From CALHVX01 sp039198065 (GTDB lineage Bacteria > Pseudomonadota > Gammaproteobacteria > Pseudomonadales > Azotimanducaceae), in assembly GCA_039198065.1 (NCBI GenBank), contig JBCCTU010000002.1, positions 496,001 to 560,000 of the forward strand: a stretch of 64,000 bases of DNA, given 5' to 3'. Both the position numbers and the translations under genes were made by a program. Shown piece after piece: positions 54,545 through 63,200 of the stretch. The notes below the pieces were generated by a model. It worked only from the letters and a program-made list of their open reading frames with translations, was not told the DNA's origin and ran no database searches. How positions within the stretch are numbered: the stretch's first letter is position 1; the number at the start of each line of letters is the position of its first letter.

Positions 54545-55774
54545 ATGGCACAGGAAATCAAAGCGCCGCAGTTTGCGGAGTCAATCAGCGAAGGGACGAT
54601 CGCGGAATGGCACAAGCAGCCCGGTGAGGCCGTTCGGCGTGACGAACTGCTGGTTGAGATAGAAACTGAAAAAGTGGTGCTCGAAGTGAACGCGCCGGAT
54701 GATGGGGCGCTAAGCACCATCGTCAAGGACGCGGGGGACATCGTGCTCTCGGAAGAGGTCATCGCACACTTTGAAGCCGGCGCGGTCGCCAACGAAGACA
54801 CCGCTCCGAGCGCAGCGTCGGACTCTGCCGACAGTGCACCGGACGATGCGGCGGCGGGAGGCGAGGTGCTGTCTAGCCCGGCTGCGCGCAAGCTCGCCAA
54901 TGAAAACGGAATGGATCTACGTTCCGTGAGCGGCAGCGGACGTGGTGGACGCGTAACCAAGGAGGACGTCGCAGAAGCGTTGGAGCACCGAGCGGCGGAT
55001 ACGCCGGCGGTACCTTCGACGGTCCCGAGCACCCCTGCGCCGATTGTGGACGAGGAGATTGCTCAGGGTGAGCGCGTCGAACGCCGGGTTCCCATGAGCC
55101 GGCTGCGTGCGACGATTGCTCGACGACTGGTAGAAGTGCAGCAGAATGCGGCGATGTTGACCACCTTCAACGAGGTGGACATGGCGCCGATCATGAAGAT
55201 GCGAAAGCATTATCAGGATGAGTTTCAGGATGCCCACAACGGTACGAAGCTCGGCTTTATGTCGTTCTTCGTTCGGGCCAGCGTCGAGGCACTGAAAAAA
55301 TTCCCCGCAGTCAATGCATCCATTGACGGCAATGACATCGTCTACCACGGCTATTACGACATCGGCGTCGCCGTCAGCACGGACCGTGGCCTGGTGGTAC
55401 CTGTCGTTCGCGACGCGGATGCGCTGAGCCTCGCGCAGATTGAAGACCGCATCAGCGAGTACGGCGCTAAAGCACGAGATGGCAAGCTCGGGATCGAGGA
55501 CATGACCGGGGGAACGTTCACGATATCCAACGGCGGAATCTTTGGGTCCCTGCTGTCGACGCCGATTCTGAATGCGCCGCAAACGGGTATTCTCGGCATG
55601 CACACGATCCAGGACCGAGCTGTCGTCGTTGATGGAGAGATCGTTGTGCGACCGATGATGAATCTGGCCCTGTCCTATGATCACCGGTTGATCGACGGCC
55701 GTGACGCCGTTCAGTTTCTGATCGCGATCAAGAAGTTGCTCGAAGATCCCGCCCGAATTCTGTTGGAACTCTAA
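54545..55774 (+). CDS. sucB: Dihydrolipoyllysine succinyltransferase (E2)
   Basis: 409 residues from ATG 54545. Lipoyl domain with the modified Lys43 in VEIETEKVVLEV; an Ala/Asp/Ser-rich hinge; a peripheral-subunit binding domain SSPAARKLANENGMDLRSV; and the acyltransferase core with RLVEVQQNAAMLTTFNEVDM, VEALKKFPAVNASIDG, TFTISNGGIFGSLLSTPILN and the catalytic ALSYDHRLIDGRDAVQFL (His/Asp). Follows sucA by 92 bases. Confidence 0.95.
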   Translation: MAQEIKAPQFAESISEGTIAEWHKQPGEAVRRDELLVEIETEKVVLEVNAPDDGALSTIVKDAGDIVLSEEVIAHFEAGAVANEDTAPSAASDSADSAPDDAAAGGEVLSSPAARKLANENGMDLRSVSGSGRGGRVTKEDVAEALEHRAADTPAVPSTVPSTPAPIVDEEIAQGERVERRVPMSRLRATIARRLVEVQQNAAMLTTFNEVDMAPIMKMRKHYQDEFQDAHNGTKLGFMSFFVRASVEALKKFPAVNASIDGNDIVYHGYYDIGVAVSTDRGLVVPVVRDADALSLAQIEDRISEYGAKARDGKLGIEDMTGGTFTISNGGIFGSLLSTPILNAPQTGILGMHTIQDRAVVVDGEIVVRPMMNLALSYDHRLIDGRDAVQFLIAIKKLLEDPARILLEL

Positions 55775-55776
55775 TC

Positions 55777-57228
55777 ATGAAAGATCACTACGACGTAATC
55801 GTCATCGGCGCGGGTCCAGCGGGCTATCACGCGGCGATTCGCTGTGCCCAGCTCGGCATGAGCACGGCCTGTATCGACAAAATGCTGGATAAAGCAGGGG
55901 AGCCCGTGTTTGGTGGCACATGCCTGAATTGGGGCTGCATCCCCTCCAAGGCGCTGCTCGATGCGTCGCACAAGTACCACGACGCCCGGCATAAATTCGC
56001 CGAACTCGGCATCAAGGTTGATGCGGTGACTGCCGATGTACCGCAGATGATCAAAAAGAAGGACGAGGTAGTTTCCAATCTGACCGGCGGTGTCGCGATG
56101 CTCTTTAAGGGCAACGGTGTCGATGGGCTCGCCGGCGCAGCAACGCTCAACGAAGGTCGCCGGGTTAGCCTGACGACCCACGATGGCAAGACGCACGACA
56201 TGACGGCGGATTACGTGATCCTGGCGCCGGGCTCGGTACCGGTAGAAATCCCGCCGACTCCACTGACCGACGACGTCATCGTTGATTCAACCGGTGCGCT
56301 GGAGTTTCTCGCCGTACCCAAGCGCCTTGGTGTGATCGGTGCTGGAGTGATTGGCCTTGAACTGGGTAGCGTTTGGTCGCGGCTCGGCTCCGATGTCGTG
56401 CTGCTGGAGGCAATGGCGGAGTTTTTGCCCATGGCGGACGACAAGATCGCCAAGGACGCTCAACGCTCTCTCACAAAGCAGGGGCTGGACATACGCCTCG
56501 GCACGCGAGTAACCGGGGCGGAAGTCAGCGGCAGCGGCGACGATCGTGTGGTTAAGGTGACCTACGAAACCAAAGATGGTGTTGAGTCGATTGAGTTCGA
56601 AAAACTCATCGTTGCCGTCGGTCGACGCCCGTTCACTGAAGGGCTGCTCGGTCCGAACAGCGGCGTTAACCTTGACGAGCGCGGTTTCCTGTTTGTTAAC
56701 GACATTTGCCAGACGGATTCTCCCAACGTCTATGCCGTTGGCGACTGTGTCCGCGGACCCATGCTTGCCCACAAAGGCATGGAGGAAGGCATCATGGTTG
56801 CTGAAAGAATTGCCGGCCAGAAAGCGCTGGTCAACTACGACTGCGTGCCGTCGGTGATCTATACCCATCCGGAGATGGCGTGGGTCGGGAAGACGGAGCA
56901 GGAAGTTAAGGCAAGCGGTGAACCCTATAACGTAGGATCTTTTTCCTTCGGCGCCAGCGGCCGCGCCCTCGCAGCGGCGGACACTGAAGGCTCCGTCAAA
57001 ATCATCGCGCATGCGGAAACCGATCGGATTCTCGGGGTCCACATCTTCGGTCCGCAAGCTTCAGAACTTATAGCGCAGGCTGTCATTGCCATGGAGTTCG
57101 ACGCCAGTGCTGAAGACCTCGGTTTGACCATGTTCGCGCACCCGACGTTGTCTGAGGCGGTGCACGAAGCGGCGCTGGGCGTTGCCGGACACGCCATTCA
57201 TATGGTCAACCGGAAGAAGCGCGCCTGA
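55777..57228 (+). CDS. lpdA: Dihydrolipoyl dehydrogenase (E3)
   Basis: 483 residues, two bases after sucB. FAD motif YDVIVIGAGPAGYHAAIRCA, redox-active disulfide FGGTCLNWGCIPSKALL, NAD site RLGVIGAGVIGLELGSVWSR, FAD ATG motif SPNVYAVGDCVRG, and the dimer-interface catalytic His in AHPTLSEAVHEAALG. Regenerates lipoate for the 2-oxoglutarate dehydrogenase complex. Confidence 0.96.
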   Translation: MKDHYDVIVIGAGPAGYHAAIRCAQLGMSTACIDKMLDKAGEPVFGGTCLNWGCIPSKALLDASHKYHDARHKFAELGIKVDAVTADVPQMIKKKDEVVSNLTGGVAMLFKGNGVDGLAGAATLNEGRRVSLTTHDGKTHDMTADYVILAPGSVPVEIPPTPLTDDVIVDSTGALEFLAVPKRLGVIGAGVIGLELGSVWSRLGSDVVLLEAMAEFLPMADDKIAKDAQRSLTKQGLDIRLGTRVTGAEVSGSGDDRVVKVTYETKDGVESIEFEKLIVAVGRRPFTEGLLGPNSGVNLDERGFLFVNDICQTDSPNVYAVGDCVRGPMLAHKGMEEGIMVAERIAGQKALVNYDCVPSVIYTHPEMAWVGKTEQEVKASGEPYNVGSFSFGASGRALAAADTEGSVKIIAHAETDRILGVHIFGPQASELIAQAVIAMEFDASAEDLGLTMFAHPTLSEAVHEAALGVAGHAIHMVNRKKRA

Positions 57229-57313
57229 CGCGCAGCGGGCCCGGGCTTCTTCCGGTGCCGGCGTTGACTCGAACAGCTGAATCGAACATCAGTAAGTAAA
57301 ACAGAGAGACGAG

Positions 57314-58483
57314 ATGAATCTACACGAGTATCAGGCGAAGTCGCTCTTCGCCGAATACGGGTTACCCGTGTCTACCGGTTATGCGGTTGACACGGCAGAC
57401 GAGGCGGTCGAAGCCGCCAAGAAGATTGGCGGCGACCGATGGGTGGTAAAGGTTCAGGTTCACGCCGGTGGTCGTGGCAAGGCCGGAGGTGTGAAACTCG
57501 CGGATTCTCTTGACGAGATTCGTGCGTTCGCGGATCAGTGGATCGGTAAGCGACTGGTCACCTTTCAGACGGACGCCGACGGCCAGCCGGTCAGCAAGAT
57601 CTACGTTGAAAGCTGTACCGACATCGCTCAGGAGCTCTATCTTGGAGCCGTCGTTGACCGCGGTACGCGGCGCGTCGTCTTCATGGCGTCTACCGAAGGC
57701 GGCGTTGAGATTGAGACGGTCGCTGAAGAGACGCCAGAGAAAATTCTCCGGGCGGTTATTGACCCGGCCGTGGGTGCACAGCCCTATCAGGGGCGTGAAA
57801 TCGCATTCAAGCTGGGTCTTAACTCGAATCAGGTAAAGCAGTTCACCAACGTGTTCATGGGCTTGTCGAAGCTCTTTCACGATCTCGATTGTGCGCTGTT
57901 GGAAATCAACCCGCTGGTCATTACCGATGCGGGCGACATCCACTGTCTCGACGCCAAACTCAACATCGACGGCAACGCGCTGTACCGCCAGAAAGCGGTT
58001 GCGGCGATGGAAGACCCAACGCAGGAAGACGAGCGAGAAGCTCAAGCGGCGCAGTTCAACCTCAACTACGTGGCGCTCGATGGCAACATCGGCTGCATGG
58101 TAAACGGCGCGGGCCTTGCCATGGGGACCATGGATCTCGTCAAGCTTCACGGTGGGGCGCCAGCTAACTTTCTCGACGTTGGCGGTGGTGCCACCAAAGA
58201 GACGGTGACGGAGGCGTTTAAAATCATTCTCTCAGACGCTGCCGTCAAAGCCGTCCTCATCAATATTTTTGGTGGCATCGTTAGCTGCGTAACCATTGCC
58301 GACGGCATCATTGGTGCCGTTCAGGAAGTCGGCGTTGAGGTTCCCGTGGTCGTGCGCTTTGAAGGTAACAACGCCGGTCCCGGCGCTGACCGTCTCGCAG
58401 AGAGCGGACTGAACATCATTCCCGCGACGAGCCTCGTTGACGCCGCCGAAAAGGTAGTCGCTGCCGCCGGAGGTGCCGCATGA
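57314..58483 (+). CDS. sucC: Succinyl-CoA ligase [ADP/GDP-forming] beta subunit
   Basis: 389 residues. ATP-grasp domain NLHEYQAKSLFAEYGLPVS, KVQVHAGGRGKAGGVKLADS, CALLEINPLVITDAGDIHCL, LDAKLNIDGNALYRQ, and the C-terminal CoA-ligase part NFLDVGGGATKETVTEAF and LINIFGGIVSCVTIADGII. Overlaps sucD by four bases (ATGA). Confidence 0.96.
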   Translation: MNLHEYQAKSLFAEYGLPVSTGYAVDTADEAVEAAKKIGGDRWVVKVQVHAGGRGKAGGVKLADSLDEIRAFADQWIGKRLVTFQTDADGQPVSKIYVESCTDIAQELYLGAVVDRGTRRVVFMASTEGGVEIETVAEETPEKILRAVIDPAVGAQPYQGREIAFKLGLNSNQVKQFTNVFMGLSKLFHDLDCALLEINPLVITDAGDIHCLDAKLNIDGNALYRQKAVAAMEDPTQEDEREAQAAQFNLNYVALDGNIGCMVNGAGLAMGTMDLVKLHGGAPANFLDVGGGATKETVTEAFKIILSDAAVKAVLINIFGGIVSCVTIADGIIGAVQEVGVEVPVVVRFEGNNAGPGADRLAESGLNIIPATSLVDAAEKVVAAAGGAA

Positions 58484-59358
58484 GCGTACTCATCGACAAA
58501 ACGACCAAAGTCTTGTGTCAGGGCTTTACCGGTTCCCAGGGAACGCTGCACAGTGAGCAGGCCATCGCCTACGGGACTCAGCTCGTGGGCGGTGTGACAC
58601 CTGGCAAGGGCGGTACGACGCACCTGGGTAAGCCCGTGTTCAATACGATGGAAGATGCGGTGGCTGAAACCGGTGCCACGGCGTCCGTGATCTACGTGCC
58701 AGCGCCGTTTTGCAAAGACTCGATCCTGGAAGCCGTCGATGCGGGGATTAAGCTGATCGTGTGCATCACTGAGGGCATTCCAACCCTCGATATGCTGGCG
58801 GTCAAAGCAATCATTGACCAGTGCGACGACGTTCGTCTCGTCGGGCCGAACTGTCCGGGCGTCATCACGCCTGGCGAGTGCAAGATCGGCATCATGCCTG
58901 GAGACATTCATCGTCCCGGCAAGGTCGGCATCGTGTCCCGCTCAGGAACGTTGACCTACGAAGCCGTGAAGCAGACCACCGATCGGGGCTGGGGACAGAG
59001 TACCTGTGTCGGAATTGGCGGTGACCCGATCCCCGGTAGCCATTTCCGCGACATCCTGGCCTTGTTTCAAGACGACGCGGGCACGGAAGCGATCGTCATG
59101 GTGGGCGAGATCGGCGGAACCGCGGAAGAAGAAGCGGCCGAGTTCATCAAAGCCAACGTCACCAAACCCGTGGTGTCCTACATCGCCGGTGTTACCGCTC
59201 CCCCGGGCAAGCGCATGGGCCATGCGGGCGCCATTATCGCGGGTGGTAAGGGTACGGCAGACGAAAAATTTGCCGCCCTTGAAACGGCCGGTGTGCACAC
59301 TACCAAGAGCCTCGCCGGCATTGGAGATGCGCTGGCAGAGGTTACCGGCTGGAGCTAG
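58480..59358 (+). CDS. sucD: Succinyl-CoA ligase alpha subunit
   Basis: 292 residues. CoA-binding VLCQGFTGSQGTLHSEQAIA, GGVTPGKGGTTHLGKPVFN, LVGPNCPGVITPGECKIGIM, STCVGIGGDPIPGSHFRD and the phospho-His region VTAPPGKRMGHAGAII. Ends the TCA operon; its TAG shares a CTAG tetramer with the stop of convergent map. Confidence 0.96.
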   Translation: MSVLIDKTTKVLCQGFTGSQGTLHSEQAIAYGTQLVGGVTPGKGGTTHLGKPVFNTMEDAVAETGATASVIYVPAPFCKDSILEAVDAGIKLIVCITEGIPTLDMLAVKAIIDQCDDVRLVGPNCPGVITPGECKIGIMPGDIHRPGKVGIVSRSGTLTYEAVKQTTDRGWGQSTCVGIGGDPIPGSHFRDILALFQDDAGTEAIVMVGEIGGTAEEEAAEFIKANVTKPVVSYIAGVTAPPGKRMGHAGAIIAGGKGTADEKFAALETAGVHTTKSLAGIGDALAEVTGWS

Positions 59359-60110
59359 GCCGCGGTCACAACGAGCGGACCGTCTGCCCGAACGACGACG
59401 GTCTGCTCAAACTGCGCAACCAGTACGTTCGGTTCGACAGCGAGCGTCCAGCCGTCGGGTCGTTCTGTTACCCATGGCCGCCCGGTCGTTAGAAAGGGCT
59501 CGATCGTTAGCACCATCCCGTCTTCCAGCTTTCGCCGCTCCCGGGGATTGGGCTTAGGCACGTAGGACGGCTCTTCATGGAGTGCACGTCCGACCCCATG
59601 GCTGCCCAGATTATCTACGATGGCGTAGCCGTAACGGTCGGCGACAGCCTGCACCGCCTCTCCAATAACGTTTAATGAAGCTCCCGGACGCAGGCAGGTT
59701 ATGGCGGCGGCTACCGCTTCCCGCACGGCGCGGCAGATTCGGGTTTTGGCGCGATGCCGAGGGCCAGACCCGCCGACCACGAATGACTCTCCGAGGTCGG
59801 CCACGTAGCCGTTCAGCACGGCCGAGACGTCAATGTTAAGCAGGTCACCGCGTTTGAGTCGGCGCTGCGTCGCTGGAATGCCGTGGGCGGCTTCTTCGTT
59901 CACGCTAATGCAGGTTTCGCCGGGAAAGTCGTAGAAGAACCGGGGCGCGGAATCGGCGCCAGCCTCCCGAAATCCGCGTTCCGCGATCCGGTCCAGCTCT
60001 GCCGTCGTCACCCCGGGGTGCGCAGCGGCCCGCATTCGCTGAAACACCTGCCGAACTAGGCGGCCGCAGGCCAGAAGGCCTCGTAGATCGGCTTCGGTCT
60101 CTACGGTCAT
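59355..60110 (-). CDS. map: Methionine aminopeptidase, type I
   Basis: 251 residues from ATG 60110 (GGAG seven bases upstream; a TTG further up is in frame). Metal ligands and pita-bread motifs: FPGETCISVNEEAAHGIPA (His), GDLLNIDVSAVLNGYVADLG (two Asp), LGSHGVGRALHEEPSYV (His), LEDGMVLTIEPFL (Glu) and AQFEQTVVV (Glu). Removes N-terminal Met. Located between the TCA operon and htpG. Confidence 0.92.
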   Translation of the reverse strand: MTVETEADLRGLLACGRLVRQVFQRMRAAAHPGVTTAELDRIAERGFREAGADSAPRFFYDFPGETCISVNEEAAHGIPATQRRLKRGDLLNIDVSAVLNGYVADLGESFVVGGSGPRHRAKTRICRAVREAVAAAITCLRPGASLNVIGEAVQAVADRYGYAIVDNLGSHGVGRALHEEPSYVPKPNPRERRKLEDGMVLTIEPFLTTGRPWVTERPDGWTLAVEPNVLVAQFEQTVVVRADGPLVVTAA

Positions 60111-60254
60111 GTTTGCACTCCGCAATACGGCGGAAACCCAGGGTAGTTGTCTTGCCTAGGGCTTGAAAAGCCCCCGGGTGCCCCAATGACTCGCCTGCGT
60201 ACAGGACAGGGAGCTTTGTGCGCCGCAGACCAGTTGCCGAAAGAAGGAGTCCCC

Positions 60255-62165
60255 ATGGCCGAAGCCGCCGCAGAGACCTTCGGGTTTCAGACCGAAGCTA
60301 AGCAGCTCTTGAAGCTGATGATCCACTCGCTGTACTCGAATCGGGAGATCTTTCTGCGGGAGCTGATCTCTAACGCCAGCGACGCCATCGATAAACGCCG
60401 GTTCGAAAGTCTTTCGAACGCTGCCGCAACCATGCCCGAGACACCGCGGATCCGGATTCAGGCCGACAAAGAAGCCAAGACGCTGACCATCAGCGACGAT
60501 GGTATCGGCATGACTCGAGACGAGGTGATCGCCAATCTCGGCACCATCGCCCGCTCCGGAACTGCGGAGTTCCTGGACAATCTGACCGGCGATCAAAAAC
60601 AGGACGCAGCGCTGATCGGCCAGTTCGGTGTCGGTTTCTACAGCGCGTTCATCGTTGCGGACCGGGTTGCGGTCGTCACCCGCGGCGCGGCCGGTGACGC
60701 ATCTCGCTGGGAATCGGCCGGGGAAGATGAGTTCACGATCGAGGCAGCAGAGCGCGCCGAACAGGGCACCGACGTCATCCTGTACCTGCGAGACGACGCG
60801 CTCGAGTTCGCCGAAGACTATCGCTTACGCCACGTGGTCACCCGCTACTCCGATCACATCGCCGTATCGGTGGAAATGCCCGCGGTATCCCCCACCACGG
60901 ACGACACAGACGACACGGAGGTTGCCGATGACTCGGCCGGGGAGACGGAGACGTCGTGGGAGGCGGTTAACTCTGCTAAAGCGCTGTGGACCCGGTCCCG
61001 CTCGGACATCAAAGACGAGGAGTATCAGGAGTTCTATAAGCATCTCAGTCACGACTTCGACGATGCGCTGGCCTGGAGCCACAACCGCGTCGAAGGCAAG
61101 CTTGAGTACACGAGCCTGCTCTACCTGCCCAAGCGAGCGCCCTTTGATCTCTGGAATCGCGAAGCTCCGAAGGGTTTGAAGCTCTACGTCCAACGGGTCT
61201 TCATCATGGACGAGGCGGAGCAGTTTCTGCCGCTCTACCTGCGTTTCATTAAGGGGATCGTCGATTCCAACGATCTACCGCTGAACGTGTCGCGGGAACT
61301 GCTGCAGGAAGACGATCGCGTAACCACGATCAAGAACGCGCTCACAAAGCGCGCGCTGACGATGATCGGCAAGCTGGCGAAAGACGACCCTGAAGCCTAC
61401 ACGGCCTTTATCGAGGACTTTGGCGATGTGCTGAAGGAGGGCGTCGGCGAGGACTTCGCCAATCGCGAGGACATTGCCCGACTGCTTCGTTTTTACTCCA
61501 CCCGCGCGGACGGCGACACCAAAGACGCCAGCCTTGAAACGTACGTCGAGCGCATGATCGAGGGACAGGAGAGCATTTACTACCTCACCGCCGAGTCCTT
61601 GACGAACGCTAAGAGCAGCCCGCACCTTGAGGTCTTCAGGGAGCGCGGTATCGAGGTCCTCCTGCTGACCGATCGCATCGATGAGTGGATGATGGGCTCA
61701 CTCACCGAATTCGATGGTAAGCCAATGCAGGACATCATGCGCGGCGACCTTAGCCTGCCCGGCGACCCTGAAGAGAAAGAAGACTCAGGGGAGGGCGCCG
61801 ACGACGCACTGACCGAGCGCATTAAGGGCGTGCTTGGCGATCAGGTCGAAGCTGTGCGGCCGTCGAAGCGGTTGAAGGACTCCCCGGCGTGTCTGGTGCT
61901 CAGCGATATGGCGATGGGTGCGCAGATGCGGCGAATTATGGAAGCGAGCGGTCAGGCGTTGCCGGAAAGCAAACCGATCTTCGAGTACAACCCGGACCAT
62001 GCGCTGCTTGAGCGACTGGCAGAAGAGTCGGACGAGGATCGCTTTGGTGAATTGCTGCGGATTCTCTTTGACCAGGCCGCCCTCGCCGACGGTACGGTGC
62101 CGAAAGATACCGGGGCATACGTACAGCGATTGAACCGTTTGCTGCTGGAGCTCCTGAACCAGTAA
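60255..62165 (+). CDS. htpG: HtpG, Hsp90-family chaperone
   Basis: 636 residues from ATG 60255 (AAGGAG upstream); E. coli HtpG is 624. GHKL ATPase: LMIHSLYSNREIFLRELISNASDA, LTISDDGIGMTRDEVIANLG, GQFGVGFYSAFIVAD; middle domain FDLWNREAPKGLKLYVQRVF and LPLNVSRELLQED (catalytic Arg); C-terminal dimerisation ARRIMEAS-like region near residue 560. A Thr/Asp/Glu-rich insert (TDDTDDTEVADD) lies between ATPase and middle domains. An ATP-driven cytoplasmic chaperone. Confidence 0.95.
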   Translation: MAEAAAETFGFQTEAKQLLKLMIHSLYSNREIFLRELISNASDAIDKRRFESLSNAAATMPETPRIRIQADKEAKTLTISDDGIGMTRDEVIANLGTIARSGTAEFLDNLTGDQKQDAALIGQFGVGFYSAFIVADRVAVVTRGAAGDASRWESAGEDEFTIEAAERAEQGTDVILYLRDDALEFAEDYRLRHVVTRYSDHIAVSVEMPAVSPTTDDTDDTEVADDSAGETETSWEAVNSAKALWTRSRSDIKDEEYQEFYKHLSHDFDDALAWSHNRVEGKLEYTSLLYLPKRAPFDLWNREAPKGLKLYVQRVFIMDEAEQFLPLYLRFIKGIVDSNDLPLNVSRELLQEDDRVTTIKNALTKRALTMIGKLAKDDPEAYTAFIEDFGDVLKEGVGEDFANREDIARLLRFYSTRADGDTKDASLETYVERMIEGQESIYYLTAESLTNAKSSPHLEVFRERGIEVLLLTDRIDEWMMGSLTEFDGKPMQDIMRGDLSLPGDPEEKEDSGEGADDALTERIKGVLGDQVEAVRPSKRLKDSPACLVLSDMAMGAQMRRIMEASGQALPESKPIFEYNPDHALLERLAEESDEDRFGELLRILFDQAALADGTVPKDTGAYVQRLNRLLLELLNQ

Positions 62166-62174
62166 AGTCCGCGG

Positions 62175-63197
62175 ATGCAGATCGGCGTTATTGGCGGCGG
62201 TAACTTCGGCACTGCCGTGGCCAACATCATAGGTCGAAACGGTCACCAGACCTGGCTCTGGATGCGCGACGGTGCCCAGGTGGCCGACACCCGTGAGCAC
62301 CGGGAGAACCGTCGCTATCTCCCGGGACATACCTTGCCTCCGGCGGTCGAACCCACGGCGAGCCTGGAGCAGGCAGTGCAGGGCAGTGACCTGCTGTTCG
62401 TCAGCGTGCCGAGTACGGCATTTCGCACCGTGGCTCGGCAGATGGCTCCACTCGTTCGGGCCGATACGGGGTTAATCAGTCTTACGAAAGGGATCGAGCG
62501 GGAGGGCTTCAAGCTCATGAGCGAGATTCTGGCGGAAGAGATGCCGAACTGTCCGGTTGGTGCGCTGAGTGGCCCCAACCTCGCGGAAGAAATCGCCCAA
62601 GGGCAGTTCTCCGGCACCGTGGTAGCGAGTCCGAATGCAGCGCTGCGGGCAACGGCGCTCGAAGTCCTCAAGAATTCGACCTTTCGCGTGTACCCGAACC
62701 CGGACCTCTATGGCGTTGAACTTGGGGGTGCGTTGAAGAACATTTACGCCATCGTGTGTGGGATGGCGGCCGCGCTGAAGGTCGGTCAGAACACCGTTGG
62801 CATGCTCATCACCCGCAGCTTGGCGGAGATGAGTCGGTTCGCAGTCCGCCAGGGTGCTAACCCGTTTACGTTCCTCGGCTTGGCCGGTGTCGGCGATTTA
62901 CTTGTGACCTGCACTTCGCCGTTAAGTCGGAATTACCGGTTGGGCGAACTGGTTGGCAGTGGTCTCAGTCTCAACGAGTCGGCGGAGCAGCTTGGGAAAC
63001 TTGCGGAAGGTGTGAACACGCTTGCGGTCGTTCGGGCTCGCAGCCAGGAACTCGGTGTGTACATGCCCTTGGTTGAGGGCCTCCACAAGATTCTCCACGA
63101 GGGTCAGTCGATCGGTGTGATCGTCCACGAGCTCATGACCGGTGCCGACAACGTTGACGTCGAGTTCGCCTCTCCGTCGGAGTGGGAAACCGCCTGA
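62175..63197 (+). CDS. gpsA: Glycerol-3-phosphate dehydrogenase [NAD(P)+]
   Basis: 340 residues, nine bases after htpG. MQIGVIGGGNFGTAVANIIG (nucleotide site), LISLTKGIEREGFKLMSEI, VGALSGPNLAEEIAQGQFS, LGGALKNIYAIVCGMAAALK (catalytic Lys), and GLAGVGDLLVTCTSPLSRNY. Makes sn-glycerol 3-phosphate for phospholipids. Probably co-transcribed with htpG and prmB. Confidence 0.95.
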   Translation: MQIGVIGGGNFGTAVANIIGRNGHQTWLWMRDGAQVADTREHRENRRYLPGHTLPPAVEPTASLEQAVQGSDLLFVSVPSTAFRTVARQMAPLVRADTGLISLTKGIEREGFKLMSEILAEEMPNCPVGALSGPNLAEEIAQGQFSGTVVASPNAALRATALEVLKNSTFRVYPNPDLYGVELGGALKNIYAIVCGMAAALKVGQNTVGMLITRSLAEMSRFAVRQGANPFTFLGLAGVGDLLVTCTSPLSRNYRLGELVGSGLSLNESAEQLGKLAEGVNTLAVVRARSQELGVYMPLVEGLHKILHEGQSIGVIVHELMTGADNVDVEFASPSEWETA

Positions 63198-63200
63198 ACC

